Below are positions 10,462-21,260 of a stretch of 64,000 nt of DNA, one piece after another. The notes under the pieces were generated by a model. The model was not told the DNA's origin. It worked only from the letters and a program-made list of their open reading frames with translations, and did not search any database. A program made the position numbers and the translations under genes. The stretch spans positions 186,001 through 250,000 of the forward strand of contig OY756141.1 of NCBI GenBank assembly GCA_963576785.1. The letters run 5' to 3'. Numbering within the stretch: the first letter of the stretch is position 1; every line of letters starts with the position of its first letter. The stretch is from Chlorophyllum brunneum. Taxonomy: Eukaryota; Basidiomycota; Agaricomycetes; Agaricales; Agaricaceae.

Positions 10462-13400
10462 TTATGTGGGTGCGGACCCAAACCTCTGATGGACTTGATG
10501 ATGATGTAATGGAGGGATTGAACTAGCATGGATATGAGGGTGGACAAGTACTGGAGAGAAGCTGAACGTAGCAGGGTTGTGACATAAGAAGTTGATGAAC
10601 TTTTTGATGGTGTTGACACCATAGTGGTGATCAAAGTTCTGACACTGGTAGAGGATGTGCAACCTGGTTTGGACCAGTTGGTTGTTGCAGTAATGGCATG
10701 ATAACTCTTCATTAGGAAAGAACCTGAGGCAGTACTCTCCAATGAGGGTGTGACATAGTATGGGGCAGCAAGCTCGTGTGAAGAGCTGGGGTTGGTATCT
10801 GTATTCTTGTATCTAAGGGCTGGAGTTGATATGCAATGGTAGGGCAGAGGCTCCATTTGCTTGCACCAGTAGGTAGAGGAAGGAGCTACCACTGTAGGTT
10901 TTGAACCCAAACATGGCTTGCCATGTGTGGATGGTGCATTTGGTAAACTTTTTGTGTAAGAAGTCGAGGGAGTTAGGAACTTGGTGATTTTGACCTCAGT
11001 TAGGCCAGGCAACAGTTTGGATCCAGTCATGAGTGGCTCATTGAATCCCATATTTACACTTGGATGGTAGTGATAAAAGAAAAGATGCTGTTGATCTGAC
11101 TTGTGAAACCAAGCCATGAGTGCCTTTGTGATAAGGATGGACTGTGGCTAACAAGAGTGTGGTGAGCAATCAAGGAGAAGTCAGGAGGCTGTGAGGGAGT
11201 TGGTGAACACATTCATGTGTTCAACTTTGTCGTAGTCATTTGTGGCAAGAACTTTGGTGATGCCAAGGTATTGCATGACAAGTTCAGTGTCAGTGGATAT
11301 GGTACCTCTGAGCCTCTTCATTACTGAACTTCCTCTGTCCAGGTGCCAAATGGTGGCTGCAGCCATGTACTGGCTAGTGAGCAGGTTGGGATTGGGATGG
11401 ACTGAGCCATCTGTGCCTATTATGATGGACTTGGGGTCCATCATTGCATTTGTCATTACATCATCCCAAAGTGTCTTCGAGAGGTGGAGGTCATCCCAGT
11501 TGAATCCTGTGAAAGATACATTAGTAGGGAAGAGATCAAGTAACCTACGTCCAGGCCATGAAGTCTTAGAAACAGAGTTAAAAGATTCTACATATTTGGT
11601 CTTGGGAGTAGGGTGGGAAACATTCATCATGGCTCCAAGTGTCTTCTTCTTCTGAATCTCCATGAAATTCTTGATGTGAAGTCAATGGGGGGAAGAGTAA
11701 TATTCCTTTGTCACTCTTGCCAGTGCATGTTCATCATCCAAAGTGTGAATCCTTGATGTTTGTCATTCAGCCAACTTGCAGAGATGTAATTTAATGGGCA
11801 TGAGCCCTGTGAGGGACTTAACACCACTGGTGGGAGAGGTATGGAATGCCCCAGTGATCTAGAGGGCCGCTTGATGTTGAGAATTTCACAAGTTTCCTTA
11901 GTGCAGGATTGATCATGAAACCATAGTCAGTAACTGTATGTCACCACTGGGACAATACACAATCTGTATAAGAGTCTCTTATTGCAGGGGAATAATCTGT
12001 GAACCAAGTTGCCAAGCATTTTTATCATCTTGATAGATAATATAGCTTTGGCAGAGTAATAGTGGACATATCCTTTGAACAATAATGTCTTATCAAAGTA
12101 GAATCCAAGGTACTGCCAGTGGGTCTTCAGCTTGAGGGGGATACAATCTGTGAATGGGGGGGAACCCAAGTCAATAGATGGATTGGAGTCCTGTCTTCTG
12201 CAAGTGAAGTGGAAAATTTCGGACTTGCTATGTTCGATTATTAACCCAAATTTGTTCATGATATGCTCCATTTTGTGATACATGTGCTGGAGGATTTCGA
12301 TATTTCCTTTGAGAGAGGGGGATTGAGCAATGAGGGTGCTGTTGTCCACATAGGATAGGACGTCAAAGTCCCATTTATCGTGGTGCTCTTCCAATCTGAT
12401 GTTGAATATGTGGAGGAGAGGAGCAAGATAGAGGGCAGAGAAAATAGGACTAAGGGCAGAGCCCTGTCCTACCCCAACTACTGCATCAAACTCGGGGAGG
12501 TCTTGTTGTTCCATAAGTAGATAGTGCATCTTTCTTTCCAGTAACTACTGAAGAAGGCTGTGATTTGGGGGGGGGGAAACCTTGTCATGTGAGGATGTTG
12601 GTGAAGAGTTTGTGATTGAGAGAGGGGAAAATTGGGTAACATTGAATGCTAAGACCAGCATTTTCTTCTTTTTGGTCCATGCTTCCCATATGATATAGGT
12701 AAGGAATAGGCCCACATCTTCCGTAGACCTTTGTCTGATTGCCCCCAGCTGATGTGGATGAAGGACCTTGAACTTGACTGCTTCGAATTGCAATCTCTTG
12801 ACCAACATCTTTTTGACTAATTTTCCAAGCATATTGAGTAGTACAATAGGTCGGAATGCCTTCGGAGTGGAGTAGTCAGGCTTATTTGGTTTAATTACCA
12901 ACATTGATTGTTTGAAGTGCAAAGGCCAATATCCAAGTGACAGGCATGCACAGCTGATATGCAAAATGAGGTCGGCACAGGTTTCAATGGCAGTGATCTG
13001 TTTAAGGTAGGACCATGAAAGATGGTCTGGACTGGGGATAGAAGAATTTGAGGTATCCTTAAGTGATTCCATCATTTCTAAGAAAGAAAAATCAACCCAA
13101 GTCCTATTCTCCATTCCAATCGGTGGGGGCAGTTCCTCAAGGACATTCTCATTAAAAGGTTGGTCTTGTGTGGAGTTGTAATGGTGGTTGAGGGCAGTCC
13201 ATAAACTGTCTGTCATGAGGCAGGGCTGTCTGTTGTGATGAATGGCTTCAGTGGCTGGGAGAGCTCAGCCTTTAGTCCAAGGCATGGGCGGTAGTTGTCA
13301 ACTGAGATTTCTTGTATCTTCTTGTCGAAATACATCTGTTTTGTAACCCATGTCATCTTGTGAAAGGTGTTCCATTTTCATTTGTTCTTCCAGTCTGCAC

Positions 13401-14514
13401 GGTGGTCTGCCAGAGCCTTGGAGCATTCTTTGTTCTACCAGGACTTGGACCTGGTGGTGATCTTGACCTTCTTCATATTGCAATTCCAGGACCTGCCAAA
13501 TAAAACTCCCAATTCCACTACAGCTCTCTCCAGCTCATTTGCGGTGTTCATTGGCCAGTTTCTGTTGTTGATTCCCTCTGTGATATCCATTAGGAACTTG
13601 GTCTCTTCCTTGGAACCTTTAGGGACAGTCATTCTCTCTATGACAATATCTATCTGCAGGATTGGGATTTGAATTAGAAGGGGAGCATGATCAGAGTTGT
13701 ATCAATTGCCATCCTGGATGCTGTGAGTAGGGATATGTGGAAGTGTTCCCAAGGTGAAGATTAGGTTGATGATATTGTTAGGGAGGTTGGGGTCCAATGC
13801 ATATCACGTAGGTTTGACAATGGACAGGATCAATCTCTCCAGGTTGAGAGCCTTGGTAACCATAAGAAGACAGTCTGCACTTGCAGGATATTGGTCCATT
13901 GAAGGGTCCCATCTATCAGATTGGATGTTGATGTCACTGCCCATGAGGAGAAAGGACAGGAGGTCAAAAAGATAGTCCTCAAGGAAGTGGAGCACAGTGT
14001 TATGGCTGTCATTGTAGACATTTAACAACAGTAGTTCTTCTCCTCTGGCATATAGCAAAATGCACATGAGGTCTTGATACTCAATGATGTCCCTCCTAAT
14101 GGAGGGTCAAAGTTGCTTGAGACATTTGTGTGCAAAAGCAAGGACATGAGGAAGGTTTTGATGGTTCTCATTGACTGTCCTGCCAGGCCCTTTAGGCCAA
14201 GGTCAAAGTTGATGAGGAATCCACCAGCGTCCAACTTGGAGGACTTCTTCAGCTGCAAATGGGTAGGAAATAAGGGTCTAGTCTAGGTGGATTGGACCTC
14301 CTACTAGAGGCAAACCATTGTTAGAGATAGGAGAGGGAATATCACAGAGGTATCTCCATGGGGGTTCTTGAATGAGAAGGAGGTTGACATTACCTCTGCA
14401 TGTGAGGGCTTTCTCCATCACTCCATATGATCGTCCAACATTGTGAGAATATACTTTTAACTCACTCAAAAGAGAGCAAGGAAGTCTGTCTTGGTCATCA
14501 GATGTATTATTCAT
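10462..14514 (-). pseudogene. LINE ORF2: endonuclease-RT-RNase H (L3)
   Basis: The ATG at 14514 begins MNNTSDDQD. The endonuclease shows SHNVGRSYG, LLIQEPPW (catalytic Glu), NVYND and MGSDIN. RT (about 13200-11930) shows KPNKPDYS, AFRPIVLLNMLGKL, AFNVTQF (motif A), GVGQGSALSP (motif B) and SYVDNST, a decayed FVDD active site (compare L5). RNase H (about 11550-11190) has IIIGTDGSVHPNPN. The C-terminal finger resembles CHYC...HILYQC and the frame ends with FGSAPT at 10462. Several stops and shifts interrupt it. The protein would nick target DNA and copy the element RNA onto it. Confidence 0.85.
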
Positions 14515-16575
14515 TGGGGGGGGGGTTGTTTGGCTTCGACTAGCCAGGGAAGGGGGAGGGTGAGGTACTCCTTTGTTGGCCCAAAGTTCGAGCACTTTGT
14601 TGGCATGCCAGTCATAGTCAAAGCAGCACTTCCAGAACTGATAATTCTTGTTGGTGGTGAGGTGGTCCTTACCGCAGTTGGAGCACGTAGCTTTATGGGG
14701 GCATGGTTCTCCAGAGGGGGTGGCAGCAATGGGGGGAGTCGCTTTATCATTGCCCTTGCAACAGAAGGCAAAGGCATGGTGGTTGGTGATGGAGTGAGGT
14801 CCCTTGCAATGAGTACAAGTGAACAGTCTCGCATGGCAGCAGACAAGAGGATGTCCCCATCTGCAGCATTTGGTGCAGAATGGGACACTGGGGTTGGCAT
14901 TAGCCCTTCAGATACAGAAAAGGCCACCATAGATATTGAGGAATTTGTCCTCAATTTTGGCGATGTTGGAGCCCGTCTTGGAGTCCCAGATTTCAAACCA
15001 CACTGTGCAAGTGTCAGAGTGTTTGGAGTTATGATGCACTCATGGTTGCAAAGCAAATTGGATGGTATCTGAATGGATAGAGTTTTGGACACTGGAGACC
15101 ATGTTAGCCTCAGTAAGGATGACACCACAGGGGGTGATGTAGTTTACATCTGTGATTTTAACGAACGATTTGGATTGGGGAAGGGACACCTTGCCAGTGG
15201 TGATCCCTCCAAATTTTTCTTTGAGCCATGCCTTGACAATGTCAAGCTCAGCAGGGGTCAGGACCTCCAAGGTGTGGACCATAAGACTCAGCTTACTCTG
15301 TGAGGCATCCATGACCCTTGTTTTGGACTTCTTAGTGATAAGACACACATTGAGAGAGTCGATAATGGACCCAAAGTTGGTGATATTGGGTCCAGTAAGG
15401 AGGGGGATAATAACCTGTTTGTATGATGGGCCATTGAGGGTGAAGCGAATTGTGCCCGACTTGTTTGCAGGCTTCTTGTTCGCAGAGCGGGGGGTAGAGA
15501 AGGCAGCATCATACATTGCCACTACCTTCTCATGAGGCAGCTCAGGGAATTTACTCACAAACTCCAGGAGCTTAAGTGGATCCTGTCCAGAGGTAGCAGG
15601 TAGGGAATCCTTAGGCTTAGCAGCTACCGCCACATAGGAGCCTTTAGGTTTACCTGCCGCAGGGGTAGCCTTAGTTGCCACAGAATGAGCAGGCTTCAGT
15701 GCTGCAGTAGGAATGGACTTCAATGTTGTAGCTGGTGTGGCCTTAGACATCCCAACAGTGATGGTATTTTTGGCTTGAGAAGCCTTTCAGGGCTTCTTCT
15801 TCTTGGCATGAGAGATGGTCTTAAATTCTGCCTTGGAGATCATTTGGACATCATTATTGGAACCCAAATGTGTGACGTCATTGATACCAGAGATACCAGG
15901 ACTAATGATTTGTTCAACAACCTCCATGTGGACATTGTCTTGCCTCGAGGTCGAGGGCTTGAGGTTAGGGGTGGAACCCTTGGGGTTAGGAGTGAGGGAG
16001 GAGGCTGTGCAGCCTTTGCCCTTCATGTAAGGGAGAGAGGAGGTGTCAGGCTGAGGAGTTTCATTAGCTCTGACAATGATTTTACCAAAGTTGACCCCTA
16101 TCCAACTATGGAGGTCATTCTTCTACTCATCTACAGCCACTTTGAGCCATTCCACTTTCATCAAAGTCTCTGTCAACTCAGTAAAGGCCCTACCAAATGC
16201 CAGGCCATTGTCTCCACTCATATTGTAGGAACTACAAGCTTTGACCCACTCAGAGATCTTACTGACCTCTTTCACAGTGTCATCATAAAACTCCTCAGGC
16301 CCACATTTGCCATCAGAAGCATCTTCCTCTTTGACCTTGGCCTTGATCTCTTCTTCCACCTGATCTTCCCAGTCCTTCTTTTCTCCAGAAAAGTATTGGT
16401 CTCCCTCAGGATGGACCCATTTGGATACTTGGTGGATAGTCTTGTCAACGTTAGTAGGAAGGCCAGTATTAGAGCTCGGCAGTATTCTCAGACCATTGTT
16501 GAAGACTGAGGGTGGGACAGTCTTGCTGTAGGTTTGGTCTGTGAGGATCACAGGCCTCAAGTAAGTAGATGGCAT
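14515..16575 (-). pseudogene. LINE ORF1 with zinc knuckles (L3)
   Basis: The likely start is ATG 16575 (MPSTYLRPVILTDQ). The N-terminal part is acidic (HPEGDQYFSGEKKDWEDQ), followed by a Pro/Ala/Lys-rich linker, a conserved RNA-binding-like domain (PELPHEKVVAMYDAAF, LTPAELDIVKAWLKEKFGG) and three cysteine/histidine knuckles (CTKCCRWGHPLVCC, CTHCKGPH, CSNCGKDH). Tad1-type ORF1 proteins coat the element RNA. Stops occur near 16130, 15790, 15040 and 14920. A 79-codon open frame starting at 16796 overlaps the start and may be an upstream ORF or an N-terminus shifted out of frame. ORF1 runs in frame into ORF2 across a 10-C tract at 14516-14525. Confidence 0.82.
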
Positions 16576-17113
16576 CCTAGGAAAAAGAATGCCAGGAGGG
16601 GTATAGCCTGGGAGGCCACAAAGATGGAAGAGGTGGGAACACATGTTGTGTTTCTGAAGACATCCCCATTACTATCAGGTATAGGTTCTCTCGGAGAAAG
16701 GTCCGAGCACAATGCAAGCATATTGTTTTGTATTGTAGTAGAGACTAGTACTGCAGAATCAAGTTTTAGTAAATCAATGGTGGTAGTATGAGTCAAAGAA
16801 GGGATGCTGTTTCAGGTTGTTCATACTCATGTGTCTCAATGACTTCTATGTCAGATGTTTTGAATTTACTGTGTTTATTGTTTTTGGCAATTTCTATATT
16901 GGATACAGCCTCAGCTTCACTGTGTTTGTTCTCATATGTCTTGGCAATTTTCATATTGAATGGGGCTTTGGCAACTTCTGTGTCATATGTAGTCTTAGCA
17001 ACTTCTGTGTTGAATAAGGTCTTAAAGAGAGCTGTATCTTTGTCTATACTGTAGTCTGATTTCTGTTACTTAAGTCCTTTGGGGACTTCTGGTTTTGTTC
17101 ATCTTTTGGATCT

Positions 17114-18124
17114 TTTTTTTTTTTTTTTTTTTTTTTAAATCAACAATTTATATAGTAGTGCTCGAATGCAGTCCGTGTGTACATACATACAAAGGCAGAA
17201 CGTACAGAATGTTCGGAGAAGGGAAAGTAAACTACAAGTAAACTAACCCCACGAGACTCGTTGTCATCTAGCGTGTACACTAGAGAGATGTTTGGTACCT
17301 ACAATGTTCAGCGGAAAGAGGAAAGAAAGGAATTCAGAAAGAGAGAGAGTGAGAGAGAGAAATCGAGAGAAAAGAAACTATCTACTCGCAATCACAAGGG
17401 GGAACATCAAACGGTACATAGCGTGTGGGCAGGTATTTACCCGGGCACCACGGGAGAGATGGAAGTAGAATGAAAACTATATAAAACAGTAGACGAGCGA
17501 GGGAAGAGGAAAATAGAGAAATGAATTGGAAATCCATAACCGGGAGAGCAAAAGAAAAAAGATAAAAGAAAAGGATCCTATGCAGGCGCAGACCCAAACC
17601 TCCTTTGGACTTGATGATGATGTAACGGTGGGATAGAACCAGCATGGATACGAGGGCAATCAGGTTCTGGGGGGAAGCTGAACGTGGAGGGGTTGCAGCG
17701 CAAGAAGTTGACGAATGCCTTGATCGTGTCGACGCCGAGGTGGTGATCGAAGTGGTTGCAACAATACAGGATGTGTGACCTTGTTTGCACCATTTGACCG
17801 TTGCAGTGGTGGCACGAAAGATCCTCGTTAGGAAAGAATCGAAGTCAATATTCTCCAATCGGGGTGTGGCATAGTATGGCGCGACAAGCTCTTGTGAAGA
17901 GCTGGGGCTGGTGTCCGCATTCTCGTATTCATGGACTGGACTTGATGTGCGACAGTAAGGCGGAGGCCCCATTCGCTCGCACCGAGAGGTGGAGGAAGGA
18001 GCTACCACTGTAAGTCTTGAACCCGAACATGGCCTGCCATGTGTGAATGGCGCGTTCGGCGGACTTCTTGCGAAGGTAGTCAATTGAGTTCGGTACTCGG
18101 TGGTTTCGACCTCGGTTAGGCCAG
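17114..18124 (-). mobile_element. LINE L4, young 5'-truncated copy
   Basis: A T run (poly(A) on the minus strand) starts near 17112. The insert carries the C-terminal finger part of ORF2 (CHHCNGQMVQTRSHILYCC) and the 3' UTR. It is flanked by CATCTTTTGGATCT at 17100-17113 and 18125-18138, inside copy A gag. CpG dinucleotides are frequent here, in contrast to L3, so this copy is clearly younger. The 97-codon minus-strand frame at 17929-18222, which joins the gag N-terminus to LINE sequence, is a chance fusion made by the insertion. Confidence 0.92.
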
Positions 18125-18300
18125 CATCTTTTGGATCTGGTTGTGACTGGTGATCCCTGAATATCTGTTGGTCTTGGAGCTCTAGGTCTTCTTGGTGTTC
18201 TTGATAAGCTGCTGCTGCTCATATACTGTCATTCTGGTTAGAGGCTATTATTCCAAGCCTAGCTACAAATAGTGGCACCTCTCTTGCAAGGTAAGTCAAA

Positions 18301-18315
18301 TGACACTTTACCAAA
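18301..18315 (-). other. primer-binding site, copy A
   Basis: On the minus strand it reads TTTGGTAAAGTGTCA, directly after the 5' LTR end. Its first part is the reverse complement of ACACTTTACCAA in the LTR at 18399-18410. This is the self-primer arrangement described under copies C, E and F. Confidence 0.75.
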
Positions 18316-18446
18316 TGTTACAACCTGAGTCTATGACTCAGGTTGCAAGTCTTTGGATAAAGACAAGAAAGTAAAGAAAAGAAGAAGGAATGATATAATT
18401 GGTAAAGTGTAAGGAATACTACACTTTATATACTAGTGGTAAGTTC
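18316..18446 (-). repeat. chromovirus copy A 5' LTR, truncated
   Basis: Only the R/U5-side 131 bp remain, from TGTTACAACC up to and just past the TATA box. Beyond 18446 the sequence is WD40 pseudogene. It has the short TATA-to-start spacing seen in copies E and F. Confidence 0.85.
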
Positions 18447-19345
18447 GGGGGAACTAGCATACAAGCCCCTGGAAGGCCACCAGAGCAGTATTACGTGCCT
18501 AACATTCTTACCCATTGGACAACATCTGGTTTTGGGATCATACGACGAGATGATGTGCGTTTGGAACGTAGAGACTACAGAGGTTGTGTTTAGCCCTTAA
18601 CTCATGAGCTGGGTAACCTCCATCGCGGTCTCACCCGATGGCAAGAAGGCGGTATTGTCATCTTATGACAAAACAATCAAGTTGTGGAGTACGGAGATGG
18701 GCGAATTGATCCCAATGACCTTCCAGGGCCACACAAGTGCAGTCAATTGCATGGCTTTCTCCTCCAATGGGGGGCTTATTGCATCGGGTTCCGTTGATGG
18801 AGCGATTCACATTTGGAATGCGGAAACAGGGGAGCACCTTGCAGGACCCCTTCAAGGCCACACGCAATTAATCTACAGCCTGGCATTCTCACCAGATGAG
18901 CATTTCATTTTCTTAGGTTCTGGAGACAAGACAATCAGGGTTTGGGATATGGGGACACAGTACCTCATTCTTGGGCCTTGGTATGGGCACGCCGATGCCG
19001 TCGTGGGGATTGCACTATCTTGAGATGGAAGGAACATGGCGTCGTGTTCCGAGGACGAAATAATAAAAGTCTGGGACATTTCTGATCTTGCTGGTCCCTT
19101 TCCCTATGAACATCACCTGTCGGAGCGGCATCACGCTAGAGGGTTCACGGACAAGTGTAGCATTCAAAACGGATAGGTCACTGATCATGACGGAGAACTG
19201 CTGTTTTGGGTTCTGCCGTGGAATCGGGGTAGACTATGGTGGCCGAGGAATACAGCAGTAATCGCAGATACTCCGACCAAGTTAGATCTCACAAGATTTG
19301 AATATGGGTTTAATTGGCAGAGGTGTCAAGAACTACGAATGTAAT
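18447..19345 (+). pseudogene. WD40-repeat protein C-terminus (NACHT-WD40-like)
   Basis: Four to five WD40 blades are readable: LEGHQSSITCLTF with MMCVWNVET, then VTSIAVSPDGKKAVLSSYDKTIKLW, FQGHTSAVNCMAFSSNGGLIASGS, LQGHTQLIYSLAFSPDE with TIRVWDM, and GHADAVVGIA. The longest open stretch is 18604-19023, with a TGA at 19021. The tail ELLFWVLPW followed by LDLTRFEYG is like the C-terminus of basidiomycete NACHT-WD40 proteins, which are NLR-like regulators. The N-terminal effector and nucleotide-binding domains are missing, cut by chromovirus copy A. A stop separates the first blade from the rest. It is not functional as it stands. Confidence 0.8.
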
Positions 19346-20367
19346 TCAAGTTGTTGCTGCCGACATCTTGTGCTCCCGGTGACCGTTCTTTGAGACGGTT
19401 AAGGATGTGGCTGTTCATTACACTTGCCAGTCAGTCTTTCCTCTCCTATGAGCCGGGTACCTTTTTGCCTGTGTACAATTACCTTTATACTAGACTTGAC
19501 CATACAGAGTCTGATTAAAAGTCATCGGTGCATAAGAACAAATTTCAGAAACTGGATAAGGTGGGGAGCCGTTATAATCAAAAAGCTTTAGGTTTCGATA
19601 AACATCACATGAAATAGAGGCCATGAGTGGAGCCAAGAAGATCAAGAACATACTCCTGAGTATCTGAGGGTAGAGGGAAGATGAAGAAGTATCGCAACCG
19701 GAACCAACACTGCGATAACTAGCCTAGATAAAAATATAAGCAAGACCTGACACCATGGGAGGTGACCACAATAATACTACTGTTCTCCATGCAGAACAGC
19801 AAGAGAGAGATAGGGAAGGGCCCTGCCCAATATGAAAGTAGCGGTCTGCCCCACTTTTTTTCTACAACCACGTGTGCAAATGCAATTTTTTATGAGATGG
19901 CCAGGAAAATGAATGAGTCATAGATGATAACTATCATGGGATGGGCACCAGCATCTTTGAAGTACCAGGTTCCTGGGATGCCTAATACCAAGAGGGATCG
20001 TAAATTCACATATACTATATATAACTCCAAAATGGCGGGGAGGCTTCAAACCCTTGGGCCATCTGCATAAATTGCACAAGCATGCTGAAGACAGAGGTAT
20101 GCAGAGCATCCAATTGACAGTGCACAAAGAATACTAGGAATCAAAGTCATGGCATAGAGGTTTTCGAGGTGCATTGCTACAAATTGTCAATTGATGGTTA
20201 TCTCTGATAGAGCTCTTGAACGTAGCATGTACTCCTCCGGATGACATTACTGAAAACAAAAGTTGCAGCAAATAATTTACAATGTTTCAGTATTGGGGAT
20301 TGCAACATGTATCTGGAAAATATGAAACAGAAAATAATAGGGTGTCAGGGATATAGAATATCATTTC

Positions 20368-20672
20368 TGTTATAACCTTAGTCTAGGACTCAGGTTGCAA
20401 GTCTTTGGATAAAGACAAGAAAGTAGAGAGAAGAGAAAGGGATGATACAATTGGTAAAGTATAAGGAATACATCAAGTATTACTACACTTTATATACTAG
20501 TGGTGAGGGCTACAAATAATGGAGCAGAGTAATGGAGTCATAGGGGACAAGTAGAACAAGTCAGTAAGAGTACAGCCATAAGGGATGAAACAGGAGATGA
20601 AACAGATATATAAGAATGATGAGTATGACAGGTACATGATAGGAATGTACTGTCTATCTATAGTTTGTAACA
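20368..20672 (-). repeat. chromovirus BD 3' LTR (305 bp)
   Basis: It runs from TGTTATAACC to TTTGTAACA and pairs with the LTR at 37082-37386. The adjoining AATACCTCC on the plus strand is the polypurine tract read in reverse. Confidence 0.9.
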
Positions 20673-21260
20673 ATACCTCCTTTTTTATGTTCATGACCCC
20701 ATGAAGTGTTGTGGTCTACTTGTCATCTTGTTCTTTGTGTAAGGCATTGACAAGTTGGTGTTTAGTAGGGCCAATCATCAGAGTTCCTGATTTGCATCTT
20801 TTTTTTTTTTTTTTTTTTTTAAATCAACAATTTATAAAGCAGTGCTCAATCGCAGTCCACGTGTACATACATACAAATGCAGAACATACAGAATGTTTGG
20901 AGCAGGGAGAGTAAACTATACGTACACTAATCCCACGAGACTCGATGCCATCCAGCGCATACACTAGAGAGATGTTTGGTACCTAGGTTGAATGGAGAGA
21001 AGAGGAATAAGAGGAATTCAGAAAGAGAGAGAGTAAAAGAGAGAAATTGATAGAAAGAAACTATCAACTCACAAACACAAGGGAGAACAATGAATGGTAC
21101 TAGTGTGTGGGAGGGCTTTTTGCCCTAGCACCACGGGAATGATGGACAATGAATGAAAACTATATAAAATAGTAGACGAGCGAGGAAAGGGGGGAGATAG
21201 AGAAATGGGAATGAAGTCCATAACCAGGAGAGTGTAAGAAAAAGGAAAAGAGAAAAGGAT

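Larger units (their letters stand above)
10010..16806 (-). mobile_element. LINE L3, near full-length Tad1/I-like element
   Basis: This 6.8-kb insertion in copy A gag is flanked by CTGTTTCAGG at 10000-10009 and 16807-16816. Poly(A) appears as the T run at 10011-10025. On the minus strand it has a short 5' leader, ORF1 with zinc knuckles, then ORF2 with AP-type endonuclease, RT, RNase H and a C-terminal finger, then a 3' UTR with a GA-rich microsatellite. This layout matches fungal Tad1-clade LINEs. The 5' end (CATCCCTTCTTTGACTC on the minus strand) may be the true element start. It is CpG-poor and full of stops, so old. Confidence 0.9.
9033..18222 (-). pseudogene. chromovirus gag, copy A (split by L3 and L4)
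   Basis: The gag start is ATG 18222 (MSSSSLSRTPRRPRAPRP). The N-terminal arginine-rich piece is 18222-18139, a degenerate Asp/Glu-Val-Ala-Lys repeat region follows at 17099-16817, and the conserved capsid-like part (FPKNL, PGYFNGDRTKFNDW, MSLWTLFNKIND) with two CCHC zinc knuckles is 9999-9033. LINE L4 sits at 17114-18124 and L3 at 10010-16806. There is a TGG to TAG stop near 9905, and a 32-bp tandem duplication at about 9361-9424 shifts the frame. Gag would form the particle and bind element RNA. Confidence 0.85.
3010..18446 (-). mobile_element. Ty3/gypsy chromovirus copy A
   Basis: On the minus strand the order is 5' LTR remnant (18446-18316), primer site, gag, pol (protease, RT, RNase H, integrase, chromodomain), ORF3, polypurine tract and 3' LTR (3313-3010). 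Three LINEs are nested in it: L4 and L3 in gag, L2 in ORF3. Each has target duplications, which shows that the flanks were once contiguous. The element has many stop codons and is inactive. The 5' LTR is cut off against WD40 pseudogene sequence. Confidence 0.9.

Noticed and set aside
11242..11655. 137-codon plus frame, with relatives at 22042-22455 and 48455-48919 (opposite strand)
   Set aside because: It is antisense to LINE RNase H. The shared frame follows from the sense coding sequence.
16788..17054. 88-codon plus-strand frame, repeated at 41274-41540 on the other strand
   Set aside because: It is the antisense of the chromovirus gag repeat region. The apparent conservation comes from gag duplication.
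17330..17365. GA-rich tracts in several LINE copies as tandem-repeat loci
   Set aside because: They are part of the LINE 3' UTR and recur at the same place in every copy.
17929..18222. Possible gag-LINE fusion protein
   Set aside because: The frame merely crosses the L4 insertion edge. The target duplication at 18125-18138 shows it is an insertion junction.
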